This document shows, piece after piece, positions 1 to 6,343 of a stretch of 7,809 nucleotides of DNA. The stretch spans positions 1 to 7,809 of the forward strand of contig JAISVE010000093.1 of the NCBI GenBank assembly GCA_031271725.1. The letters run 5' to 3'. The position numbers and the translations under genes were made by a program. Position 1 is the stretch's first letter, and every line of letters starts with the position of its first letter. Under the pieces are notes generated by a model, which saw only the letters and a program-made list of their open reading frames with translations, was not told where the DNA came from and made no database searches. Source of the DNA: Bacteroidales bacterium (lineage in GTDB: Bacteria > Bacteroidota > Bacteroidia > Bacteroidales > P3).

Positions 1-279
1 GCAAACGAAGCGCAAGCGAAGTTGCAAAACAACCCAAATGATATAGAACTTACTGCTAAAATTAAAGATGAATTAGGCGATGTCTTCTTTGCCCTAATAA
101 ACTACGCCCGTTTTCTCGGCGTAAACCCTGATGATGCTCTTGAACACACAAACAGGAAATTTATCAAACGTTTTAAGTATTTGGAACAGCAGACAATAAT
201 GCAAGGACGCTCGTTACACGATATGACACTCGAAGAAATGAATGTATATTGGGAAGAGGCAAAAGAGCAGAAAGAATAG
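1..279 (+). CDS. mazG: Nucleoside triphosphate pyrophosphohydrolase MazG, C-terminal part
   Basis: The reading frame is open from the first base of the window to the TAG at 277-279, giving the last 92 residues; the start lies upstream of the window. MazG hydrolyses (d)NTPs to NMP and pyrophosphate in the cytoplasm and is thought to clean damaged or excess nucleotides. Residues 20-34 of the fragment carry the second half of the family's metal-binding motif (ExxD as E24-L-G-D27, followed by VFFALIN). Next comes the typical C-terminal helix with LGVNPDDAL and the NRKFIKRFKYLE stretch, which match the second MazG domain of full-length enzymes. The upstream EExxE half is outside the window. The stop is 4 bases before the next start, so it probably shares a transcript with the following barrel gene. 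An in-frame TTG at 22 is not a credible start, because family sequence continues upstream of it. Confidence 0.9.
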   Translation, partial: ANEAQAKLQNNPNDIELTAKIKDELGDVFFALINYARFLGVNPDDALEHTNRKFIKRFKYLEQQTIMQGRSLHDMTLEEMNVYWEEAKEQKE

Positions 280-283
280 TCAG

Positions 284-1675
284 ATGAAACGCATTGCCAC
301 ACTTGTCTTAACAATTATATTCACTATCGTTATTACGGTAACAGCCTTTGCTAACGATAAAAAATCCGACAGCACAAGCAATGGAAAAGTTGCGAAAGCT
401 AAAAAAGAAAAACCCACAAACGAAAAAGGCGAAATCATAAAAGAGGGCTGGAATTTCGGACCACTCCCTGCAATTGGCTATGTTTCCGCATTAGGTTTTC
501 AAGTAGGTGCGCTTTGCGATATTTTCTATTATGGTGATGGCAGCAAATATCCCGAATATCTTCACAAGATGAATGTGGAAGTATCCTTTTACACGGGCGC
601 AAGAGCATTAACAGTTCACGCTTTCTACGATTCAAAGTATCTCTTGCCACACAATATCCGTCTGACTTCTGCCGTAACATATTTAAGAGATGAATTGGCA
701 AACTTTTATGGTTTTAATGGCTTTGCTTCACCCTTTCTAACCAAAAAAGAACTTATTGCAGACGGCTTGAATGATAAATCATTTTATAGAATAAAGCGTG
801 AAATGCTGCGTGCTTTCGCCGATTTTCAAGGCAAACTCGGCAAAAAATTGGGTTGGGTAGCAGGCTTTACCTATTGGTATTACAAAATTGGTGAACCGAC
901 ACTTAAAAATTACAATACCTTGCCCAATCTATACCAATATTATACTGATGCAGGAATTATTCCCGGTCACGATAAAAACGGTGGTAATCATATAGAAATA
1001 AAACTCGGTTTAACTTATGACACCCGCGATTTGGAAGCAGACCCTACAAAGGGACTCTGCGCTGAGCTTCTTCTTTATGCCTCACCGGATGTTATTGACC
1101 GCAGAAGCAATAGCTATCTTAACTTTTACGCATCATTCCGGCACTATGTCCGCATTTACAAAGATTACCTTACCTTTGCATATAAGGTAGCATATCAAGG
1201 CAATGTAGCAGGCAATATACCCTTTTATATGCAGCAAAATTTGGCAACTTTATACCTGAAACGCTTGCGTTATGAGGGATTGGGCGGACATGTAAGTATT
1301 AGAGGATTGCCGCTTGACAGAGTTGTGGGAAAGGGCTATGCGTGGGCTAACATTGAACTGCGTTACCGCTTTGTACGCTTCAAGTTAATAAAGCAGAATT
1401 GGCAATTGGTATTGAATCCGTTTTTTGATATGGGACTCGTTACTCAAAAATACAATTTGCCGCAAATGAAAGCAGCAGAAGGTTTTGCACTAAATCCCGC
1501 TACGGGAAAATCACTTATCTATAGCGGCGACAAGGAATCTCTGCACATGAGTACAGGCTTGGGATTAAAAATTGTGATGAATAGAAATTTTGCCATATCT
1601 GCCGAATGGGGAATTTCGCTTGACAAGCGGGAAAAAAATAACGGCGTTAGTATAGGACTTAATTATATATTTTAG
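284..1675 (+). CDS. BamA/TamA (Omp85)-family outer-membrane barrel protein without POTRA domains
   Basis: 463 residues. I chose the ATG at 284 over the in-frame ATG at 242, which lies inside mazG, because it gives a clean signal peptide: K-R, a hydrophobic core over residues 4-20, and likely cleavage after AFA at residue 23. Residues 25-50 are Lys/Ser-rich and low complexity. From about residue 51 (EGWNFGPLPAIGY, then GDGSKYPEY) the sequence resembles the N-terminal part of Bacteroidota surface-antigen barrels. Omp85 barrel motifs follow: DTRD at 246-249 with P254 and G257, SIRG at 338-341 (the conserved RG loop motif), and FFDMG at 380-384. The protein ends in Tyr-Ile-Phe, a C-terminal aromatic typical of outer-membrane barrels. 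There is no room for POTRA repeats, so a role as the main assembly factor BamA is unlikely; an accessory surface protein is more plausible. Its substrate is unknown. Confidence 0.82.
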   Translation: MKRIATLVLTIIFTIVITVTAFANDKKSDSTSNGKVAKAKKEKPTNEKGEIIKEGWNFGPLPAIGYVSALGFQVGALCDIFYYGDGSKYPEYLHKMNVEVSFYTGARALTVHAFYDSKYLLPHNIRLTSAVTYLRDELANFYGFNGFASPFLTKKELIADGLNDKSFYRIKREMLRAFADFQGKLGKKLGWVAGFTYWYYKIGEPTLKNYNTLPNLYQYYTDAGIIPGHDKNGGNHIEIKLGLTYDTRDLEADPTKGLCAELLLYASPDVIDRRSNSYLNFYASFRHYVRIYKDYLTFAYKVAYQGNVAGNIPFYMQQNLATLYLKRLRYEGLGGHVSIRGLPLDRVVGKGYAWANIELRYRFVRFKLIKQNWQLVLNPFFDMGLVTQKYNLPQMKAAEGFALNPATGKSLIYSGDKESLHMSTGLGLKIVMNRNFAISAEWGISLDKREKNNGVSIGLNYIF

Positions 1676-1696
1676 AATGATAGTAGAACATTTGTG

Positions 1697-1818
1697 GGAT
1701 TGGAAAGAATAATGTTGCAATCGGAGTGAATGTAATCGTAGTAAAATCGAGCGTTTTCGCAGAAAATGCCGATTTTCAAGATTAGTTGAACGCAGATGCA
1801 ACATTTTCTTGAAAATCC
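1697..1818. repeat. Approx. 122-base imperfect palindromic element (MITE- or REP-like)
   Basis: The arms are 1697-1719 and 1797-1818. Pairs are GGATT 1697-1701 with AATCC 1814-1818, AAGAA 1705-1709 with TTCTT 1806-1810, and AATGTTGCA 1711-1719 with TGCAACATT 1797-1805. There is a 3-base mismatch block and one bulged T, so 19 of 22 positions pair. A strong hairpin (1743-1776) sits in the middle. It fills most of the 164-base gap between the barrel gene and the thioesterase gene. I see no obvious target-site duplication, so a mobile origin is inferred from shape only. Confidence 0.55.
1743..1776. terminator. Strong hairpin, terminator-like in both directions
   Basis: AAAATCG 1743-1749 pairs with CGATTTT 1770-1776. 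Continuing inward past a bulged A1750, GCGTTTTC 1751-1758 pairs with GAAAATGC 1762-1769, with one G-T wobble and a 3-base loop. That makes 15 pairs with A4/T4 ends, the form of a bidirectional intrinsic terminator. The T run lies inside the stem and is followed by CAAG, so termination is plausible rather than certain. It lies 68 bases after the stop of the barrel gene. Confidence 0.5.
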
Positions 1819-1839
1819 AAAACCAATAGATATAAAGTT

Positions 1840-2598
1840 ATGACAGAACTACATTCAGAACAGGTATTTATTCCGAACTTCTTTACAGATAAGGAAAAAC
1901 GTCTGCGCATAAAAACAATGTGCGACCTTTTCAACGACATCGCGCAACAGCACACAATAAAACTCGGCACGGACGTTGATACCATAAACCCTCTCGGCTT
2001 CACGTGGATGCTGCGCCAACTCCATATCAAAATCCACAATACACCTAAAAGATGGCAAACAGTTAAGTTGGAAACGTGGTGCTCGGAAATAAACGGACTG
2101 CTTATAGAACGCGATTACCGCATTTCACTGCAAGAAAACACGCTTGTAGAGGCAAACTCAAAATGGATGTACATAGACTTTGAACAACGCCGTCCGCTAC
2201 GCCCGACAGAATTCATGTACAAATGCGCAGAACAGAATGAAGAAAAAAAATGGGTTGAATCATCGCTATTTTCACGCAAAGAATTAAAAGGCGATTTTTC
2301 GGAAATGAATGCCCTGTGGCATAAATCAGACGTATTTACCGCAACCTATAATGATATAGATTTTAACGGACACGTAACCCAAGCGTCTTACGTGCAGTGG
2401 ATGATGAACTCGCTCTCTTATGATTTTTTGAACACGCATGAACTGAAAGAAATAGAAACCATATATGCACACGAAGTTATGCCTGACGGCAAAGCATACA
2501 TTGAATGGCATGAGACAGAAAATAACACCATAACGTTTTTAATAAAGAGCGAAACCGGCGAAACCCTGCACTGTTGGGGTAGAGCAAGATTTAGTTAA
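1840..2598 (+). CDS. Acyl-[acyl-carrier-protein] thioesterase (FatA/FatB-like)
   Basis: 252 residues, the usual length for bacterial members. The enzyme releases free fatty acids from acyl-ACP in the cytoplasm, ending fatty-acid elongation. Two hot-dog folds are visible. The first covers about residues 5-120, with GFTWMLRQLHIKI at 53-65 and WQTVKLETW at 72-80. The second covers about residues 165-250, with DFNGHVTQASYVQWM at 174-188. D174, N176 and H178 match the Asp-x-Asn-x-His catalytic group known from plant FatB enzymes. E212 (in AHEVMPDG) matches the Glu next to the Cys once proposed as nucleophile in plants; that Cys is Val213 here. The ATG at 1840 follows an A/T-rich leader with no clear Shine-Dalgarno, as is usual in Bacteroidota. 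The next gene begins 1 base after the TAA, so the two are probably translationally coupled. Chain-length specificity cannot be read from the sequence. Confidence 0.9.
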   Translation: MTELHSEQVFIPNFFTDKEKRLRIKTMCDLFNDIAQQHTIKLGTDVDTINPLGFTWMLRQLHIKIHNTPKRWQTVKLETWCSEINGLLIERDYRISLQENTLVEANSKWMYIDFEQRRPLRPTEFMYKCAEQNEEKKWVESSLFSRKELKGDFSEMNALWHKSDVFTATYNDIDFNGHVTQASYVQWMMNSLSYDFLNTHELKEIETIYAHEVMPDGKAYIEWHETENNTITFLIKSETGETLHCWGRARFS

Positions 2599-2599
2599 A

Positions 2600-3148
2600 G
2601 TGAAAAAGACATTCTTTATTTTGATATTTTTTTATATCTGTGTTGCGCCTGCGTTTGCTAATTCTAACGGAGAATATAAGAACGCTATAAAAACAACACT
2701 TCTATCTTTCATTACAGGCTCTGCTAAACTCACTTACGAACGCGCACTGTTTCCCAAACAATCTATTGAAATAACAGGAGGGTTTATTGGGATTGGTTTT
2801 GATAAATTTAAGGTTAAGCCCAAAGGTGGCTTATTTCAACTTGCTTACAAATTTATGTTCTTGCAGCCGGACAATACACCCTTAGGCGGTTTATATGTAA
2901 AGCCACAGTACGCAATGTCTATTTTTGACTACAACTCTAAAAACGCAAGTAGAATTAACTCATCGTGGCATACCATTATGGGTTGTTTCGGTTATCAATA
3001 TATAGTAAAGATGTTTGTTTTAGATGGTTTTATCGGTGCCGGCGTAGGCTTGGGCAACCGCACGGAATTACAATATCATCACGGTTTTATATCCCGTTAC
3101 AATTGGCTGACTTTAACTTTTGGATTAAAAATCGGTTTAGCTTTTTAA
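2600..3148 (+). CDS. Small secreted protein, probable outer-membrane beta-barrel
   Basis: 182 residues from a GTG start. No ATG fits, and the GTG gives a convincing signal peptide: KK, a hydrophobic core over residues 5-17, and likely cleavage after APAFA at residue 20. The mature part has alternating polar/aromatic strands and glycine-rich turns (KLTYERALF near 43-51, then a GGFIGIGF strand, and GAGVGLG near 148). It ends in GLKIGLAF, with a C-terminal Phe typical of outer-membrane barrels. This resembles the small 8-strand barrel families of Bacteroidota (DUF3575-like), but I cannot name the family firmly. It starts 1 base after the thioesterase stop and is followed 18 bases later by prmC, so it is probably co-transcribed with both. 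Function unknown. Confidence 0.75.
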   Translation: MKKTFFILIFFYICVAPAFANSNGEYKNAIKTTLLSFITGSAKLTYERALFPKQSIEITGGFIGIGFDKFKVKPKGGLFQLAYKFMFLQPDNTPLGGLYVKPQYAMSIFDYNSKNASRINSSWHTIMGCFGYQYIVKMFVLDGFIGAGVGLGNRTELQYHHGFISRYNWLTLTFGLKIGLAF

Positions 3149-3166
3149 CTGTCAAAATAAAAAACT

Positions 3167-4033
3167 ATGATAGTAAAAACCAACTCAATACAGGCAATTC
3201 TAACTGCATTCAAGCAGCAACTCACAGCCCTCTATCCGCAAGAGGAAGCAAGCGCAATATTCTATTGGTGTGCCGAAGAAATCCTGAATAAAAAACGCAT
3301 CAACATACAACAAAAAGACCTTGTTAGTGAAAGCGAACTGCTGAAATTTTTCAACGCCCTAAAACGTCTGAAAACAGGCGAGCCCGTGCAATACGTTTTC
3401 GGATACACATACTTTGACGGACTGAAACTAAAAGTTACGCCGGACGTTCTTATCCCCCGCCCCGAAACAGAAGAACTCGTAAGCATAGTATCACAACACT
3501 GCATAAGCAGCGGGCTTTTCAGTATTGCCGACCTCTGCACAGGCAGCGGCTGCATAGCACTCGCACTTGCAAAACGCTTCCCGCAGGCAAAAATAACCGC
3601 AACCGATATATCAATAAAAGCATTAAAAATAGCAAATGAAAACGCTGTTGCAAACGATATTTCAAATGTTAAATTTATAGAAAGCGATATACTGAAACCT
3701 GCGCCGGCAACACTTTTTGAAGAGGAAAAATGCGATATAATTGTTTCAAATCCTCCTTACGTTACGGAAACAGAAAAACAGGCAATGCACCCCAACGTAG
3801 TTAAACACGAGCCGCACACAGCATTATTTGTCCCTAATGACAATCAACTGAAATTCTATAAGGCAATAGCAAAACATGCCGTACAATATCTGTCTTCAGA
3901 CGGAAAATTATTTTTAGAAATCAACGAAAATTATGACACTCAAACAGCAGAATTACTACAACAGAGCGGTTTTTCAAAGGTTGAGCTAATACAAGATTTC
4001 AGAAATAAACCCCGTTTCCTTTACGCTTGTTAA
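3167..4033 (+). CDS. prmC: Peptide chain release factor N5-glutamine methyltransferase PrmC (HemK)
   Basis: 288 residues, close to the family norm of about 280. PrmC uses S-adenosylmethionine to methylate the Gln of the GGQ motif in release factors RF1 and RF2. The N-terminal helical domain (about 1-75) ends at GEPVQY 71-76, followed by IPRPETEEL 96-104, a PrmC hallmark. The Rossmann methyltransferase domain has the SAM-binding DLCTGSGC loop at 122-129 (Cys where many orthologues have Gly) and acidic D147, which would contact the ribose. The catalytic NPPY is at 195-198 and binds the target glutamine. The C-terminal strands (GKLFLEIN, then DFRNKPRFLYA) are also family-like. The start ATG follows an A-rich leader 18 bases after the preceding gene. 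The distance to nuoCD (143 bases, with a promoter) suggests the transcription unit ends here. Confidence 0.96.
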   Translation: MIVKTNSIQAILTAFKQQLTALYPQEEASAIFYWCAEEILNKKRINIQQKDLVSESELLKFFNALKRLKTGEPVQYVFGYTYFDGLKLKVTPDVLIPRPETEELVSIVSQHCISSGLFSIADLCTGSGCIALALAKRFPQAKITATDISIKALKIANENAVANDISNVKFIESDILKPAPATLFEEEKCDIIVSNPPYVTETEKQAMHPNVVKHEPHTALFVPNDNQLKFYKAIAKHAVQYLSSDGKLFLEINENYDTQTAELLQQSGFSKVELIQDFRNKPRFLYAC

Positions 4034-4102
4034 TTGCTCAATTCAAATCAGTAATTTAATCGTATGTTATTCTTTAACGCCTGTCAAGTTGTCCGGTCTT
4101 GA

Positions 4103-4128
4103 AAAAGCAAATGCTTAAACTTGCTTTT
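4103..4128. promoter_or_regulatory. Inverted repeat overlapping the -33 box of the nuoCD promoter
   Basis: AAAAGCAA 4103-4110 and TTGCTTTT 4121-4128 are perfect 8-base inverted copies separated by 10 bases. The right half contains the TTG of the nuoCD promoter's -33 box. Two readings fit: an operator for a dimeric regulator, or a weak terminator hairpin for prmC ending in T4. The sequence alone does not decide between them. Confidence 0.4.
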
Positions 4129-4151
4129 CACTCGGCTTAATCGTATCTTTG
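4121..4151 (+). promoter_or_regulatory. Bacteroidota-type promoter for nuoCD
   Basis: TTG at 4121-4123 (-33 box) and TATCTTTG at 4144-4151 (-7 box, consensus TAnnTTTG) are separated by about 20 bases, which fits the primary sigma factor pattern known in Bacteroides. The expected transcript start is around 4158, leaving a 5' leader of about 20 bases before the ATG at 4177. This implies that nuoCD is transcribed independently of prmC. Confidence 0.7.
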
Positions 4152-4176
4152 CACGTTTTTTCGCATATAATTTATT

Positions 4177-5856
4177 ATGGATAAAATTCTTTCACTGCTT
4201 GCCCAAGAGGGCATAACTGCAACACCTGCGCCTTTCGGTCTGTCGGCGGAAGTTTCCCAAGACAAAATTTATCAAGTTGCCCAAAGACTTTATAACGAGG
4301 GCGGACTAAAATTCCTTATCGACATTGTTGGTATGGACTATGGCGACTCTCCCGAAAGCGGCTCGCTCGGAGTAATTTACTATTTGTCGGAAGCGGCAAT
4401 AGCCACAACGGCAAGACAGGCAAATATCGCTGAAAATATTGCTAAAGGCGGCAAAGAAGTGCTTGCTTTGAAAACATCAACAAATAACCTTGAAAAGCCG
4501 GAACTATTTTCAGTATGCGATATTTGGGAAGCAGCAGGACTTTACGAACGTGAAGTACACGACTATTTCGGCATCATATTTGTTAATAATCCCGATATGC
4601 GCCGTCTTTTCCTGCGCTCCGACTGGAAAGGCTATCCGTTGCGCAAAAATTACAACGAAGAAAATCCCATACCGTTACGCAATGAAGCAATTTCCGATAT
4701 GGAACGGGTGCCATCCGTATCTCTTAAAATGGGCCTGAGGCAAGAGGAAGTAAAACAGCTCTTTACAGAAGACGAATATATCGTAAACTTCGGTCCTCAG
4801 CACCCTGCCATGCACGGCGTGTTGCACCTTAGAGTATCGCTTGATGGCGAAATCATAAAAAAAGTTGATCCCAACTTCGGCTATATACACCGCGGAGTAG
4901 AAAAGATGTGCGAGGGTTACACTTATCCGCAAATCTTACACCTTACCGACCGCCTTGATTATCTGTCCGGTACAATGAACAGGCACGCTTTCTGCCTCTG
5001 CGTAGAAAACGCGCTTGGCATTCAGGCACCCGAAAGAGCGCAGGTTGTCCGCACAATTTTTGATGAACTTACCCGTATTGCTTCGCACCTCTTGGGTTGG
5101 GGCTGTATGTGTATGGATATGGGCGCAATCACCGCCTTTATTTACGGTATGCGCGACCGCGAAAAAATAATGGATATTTTTGAGGAAACCAGCGGCGGAC
5201 GCCTTATGGTAAGCCACAACATTATCGGCGGTCTTGCAAGCGACATTCACCCGAATTTCCAAAAGCGCGTTAAGGAATTTATTCCCTATATGCGTAAAAT
5301 GCTAAAAGAAGACCACATACTTTTTACAGGCAATCCTATTGCCCGTGGCAGAATGGATAACACAGGCGTATTGTCCGTTGAAAAGGCAATTGCACTCGGC
5401 GTTACCGGTCCTGCCGGCAGAGCAAGCGGCTGGAACAACGACTTGCGCAAAATTGCTCCTTACGCTGCTTACGCTAAAACCGATTTCGATGTTCTCACAC
5501 GTGAAGGCGGTAGCGCTTTCGACCGTTATATTATCCGTCTTGACGAAATTGAGCAGTCGCTCCGCATAATTGAGCAACTTATAGACAATATTCCCGAAGG
5601 TGCTTATGCCGAAAAAACAAAGGCAATTATCAAACTGCCCGAAGGCGACTTTTTCCAAAGGGTAGAAAATGCCCGCGGACAGTTTGCCGTTCACATAACT
5701 TCGCGCGGTGACAAAACGCCGTACAGAGTTAAGTTCCGTTCACCTTCAATGACCCTCGTCAGCGGAATGAAAGCCGTTGCAGACGGTGGCAAAGTTGCCG
5801 ACCTCATCATGAACGGTGCTTCATTCGACTATGTTATTCCCTGTATTGACCGTTAG
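4177..5856 (+). CDS. nuoCD: Fused NADH-quinone oxidoreductase subunits C and D
   Basis: 559 residues: a peripheral-arm subunit of complex I that lines the quinone-reduction site on the cytoplasmic face of the inner membrane. The NuoC-like domain spans about 1-165, with EREVHDYFGI at 124-133, an MRRLF stretch at 141-145 and PLRKNY at 154-159. A linker over about 166-200 leads into the NuoD (49-kDa) domain, 201-559. There GPQHPAMHG is at 206-214; H213 and Y262 (in DRLDY) correspond to the quinone-head ligands His38 and Tyr87 of Thermus Nqo4. NPIARGRMDNTGVLS (386-400), the EGGSAFDRYIIRLDEIEQS region and the C-terminal IDR are also typical. The fusion is normal in Bacteroidota. The upstream neighbour is prmC rather than nuoA/nuoB, and the downstream partner nuoH lies 515 bases away instead of the usual short spacing. 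Confidence 0.96.
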   Translation: MDKILSLLAQEGITATPAPFGLSAEVSQDKIYQVAQRLYNEGGLKFLIDIVGMDYGDSPESGSLGVIYYLSEAAIATTARQANIAENIAKGGKEVLALKTSTNNLEKPELFSVCDIWEAAGLYEREVHDYFGIIFVNNPDMRRLFLRSDWKGYPLRKNYNEENPIPLRNEAISDMERVPSVSLKMGLRQEEVKQLFTEDEYIVNFGPQHPAMHGVLHLRVSLDGEIIKKVDPNFGYIHRGVEKMCEGYTYPQILHLTDRLDYLSGTMNRHAFCLCVENALGIQAPERAQVVRTIFDELTRIASHLLGWGCMCMDMGAITAFIYGMRDREKIMDIFEETSGGRLMVSHNIIGGLASDIHPNFQKRVKEFIPYMRKMLKEDHILFTGNPIARGRMDNTGVLSVEKAIALGVTGPAGRASGWNNDLRKIAPYAAYAKTDFDVLTREGGSAFDRYIIRLDEIEQSLRIIEQLIDNIPEGAYAEKTKAIIKLPEGDFFQRVENARGQFAVHITSRGDKTPYRVKFRSPSMTLVSGMKAVADGGKVADLIMNGASFDYVIPCIDR

Positions 5857-5864
5857 GGAAGTTT

Positions 5865-6080
5865 GGGCGTGCCCCTGCAAATTTTAAGGCATTATCTACT
5901 GCGTTGCGCTGAACTTGTGGCTCGGTCACGTACTTTAGTACGCTCCTTTCGCCTCTGCGTTTGCGCGCCTTGTATCTAATACCTTAAAATTCACAGGGTC
6001 GGGCTTTCCGTTCCAATCTTTTCGCTCACTACGCTGACGCTTCGTTCACAAAAAGGATTTCCACTGCAATCCCTCACGCA
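5865..6080 (+). repeat. Composite palindromic repeat, Bacteroidota intergenic type
   Basis: The outer element reads GGGCGTGCCCCTG at 5865-5877, then TCGGGCTTTCCGTTCCAATC at 5999-6018, a TTTT...AAAA hairpin (AATC 6015-6018 with GATT 6056-6059, T-run 6019-6022 against A-run 6051-6054), and CAATCCCTCACGCA at 6067-6080. From memory this resembles a dispersed palindromic repeat found between genes in many Bacteroidota genomes; no search was run. In such copies the CCCC...GGGG arms normally flank a short loop. Here that loop is replaced by a 100+ base palindrome (listed separately). No coding sequence fits in this stretch. Confidence 0.6.
5872..5998. repeat. Inner palindrome inserted in the loop of the outer repeat
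   Basis: The arms are 5873-5894 and 5977-5998. AATTTTAAGG 5880-5889 pairs perfectly with CCTTAAAATT 5982-5991. Outside this, CCCTG 5873-5877 pairs with CAGGG 5994-5998; inside, ATTA 5891-5894 pairs with TAAT 5977-5980. At the centre CGTACT 5929-5934 and AGTACG 5937-5942 form a tight hairpin. The body is richer in GC and in GCG/CGC words than the flanking genes. It could be a non-autonomous mobile palindrome or simply a long-loop variant of the outer repeat. Confidence 0.55.
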
Positions 6081-6139
6081 GCCCAGCCTTAATGCCTCCG
6101 AACAATACTTGAAAAAACTACTTAGCCTTGCTCGCCATT

Positions 6140-6292
6140 TCAAACGTTCACCTTTGAGTCTTCGTCTGCTTTCTTCTCACCGAATACGAAGCCAATAGGG
6201 TTGCGGGGCTTTTCCAACTCTCCAACGGCACGGTCTGACTTTAATACACTACTTGACAACCTTGTTGCCCAAGTTATTAACAGTTGAAACGC
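6140..6292 (-). other. Possible coding remnant or short ORF on the minus strand
   Basis: A 50-codon open stretch runs on the - strand from 6292, just after an in-frame TAG at 6293-6295, to a TGA at 6140-6142. It has no ATG; the only start-like codons are two TTGs. Its translation contains KSDRAVGELEKPRNPIGF and ends in KKADEDSKVNV, a charged and protein-like composition that is unusual for random intergenic DNA. I do not recognise a family. It may be the tail of a gene broken by the neighbouring repeats, a unit of a longer repeat, or chance. Nothing else gene-like was seen over 6081-6291. Confidence 0.2.
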
Positions 6293-6321
6293 CTAAAAAT
6301 CCCCAAAAATCCCCAAAAATC
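6292..6321 (+). repeat. Three 10-base tandem units with phased A5 tracts
   Basis: The units 6292-6301 (CCTAAAAATC), 6302-6311 and 6312-6321 (both CCCAAAAATC) stand head to tail. A5 runs at 6295-6299, 6305-6309 and 6315-6319 recur every 10 bases, close to one helical turn, so the DNA is expected to be curved. The array ends 14 bases before the -7 box of the putative nuoH promoter and covers where a -33 box would lie. Confidence 0.75.
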
Positions 6322-6335
6322 TACTTAAAGTTTGC

Positions 6336-6343
6336 TATCTTTG
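6336..6343 (+). promoter_or_regulatory. Putative -7 box of a nuoH promoter
   Basis: TATCTTTG matches TAnnTTTG, and the extended 10-mer TATCTTTGCA (6336-6345) is identical to that at the nuoCD promoter (4144-4153). No TTG lies at the expected -33 distance; the phased A tracts occupy that position instead. The predicted start near 6350 gives a leader of about 20 bases before the ATG at 6372. Confidence 0.55.

Noticed and set aside
242..283. Earlier in-frame ATG for the Omp85-type barrel gene
   Set aside because: It would overlap mazG and place 14 charged residues before the signal peptide; the ATG at 284 gives a normal signal sequence.
1565..1804. 79-codon minus-strand ORF across the end of the barrel gene and the palindromic element
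   Set aside because: It overlaps a well-supported gene, its first half is the palindrome itself, and its composition (His/Arg/Leu/Ser-rich) shows no family-like pattern.
5302..5694. 130-codon minus-strand ORF inside nuoCD
   Set aside because: It is antisense to a strongly conserved part of the NuoD domain; the open frame follows from codon usage of the real gene.
4909..5844. Cysteines in the NuoD domain (C245 and the PCIDR near the C-terminus) as a hint of a NiFe hydrogenase large subunit
   Set aside because: A hydrogenase needs paired CxxC motifs at both ends. Only single cysteines are present, while the quinone-site residues H213 and Y262 and the NuoC fusion mark it as complex I.
5929..5942. 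CGTACT...AGTACG as a recombinase or regulator binding site
   Set aside because: It is the central hairpin of the inner palindrome and has no flanking gene for a recombinase or regulator in the window.
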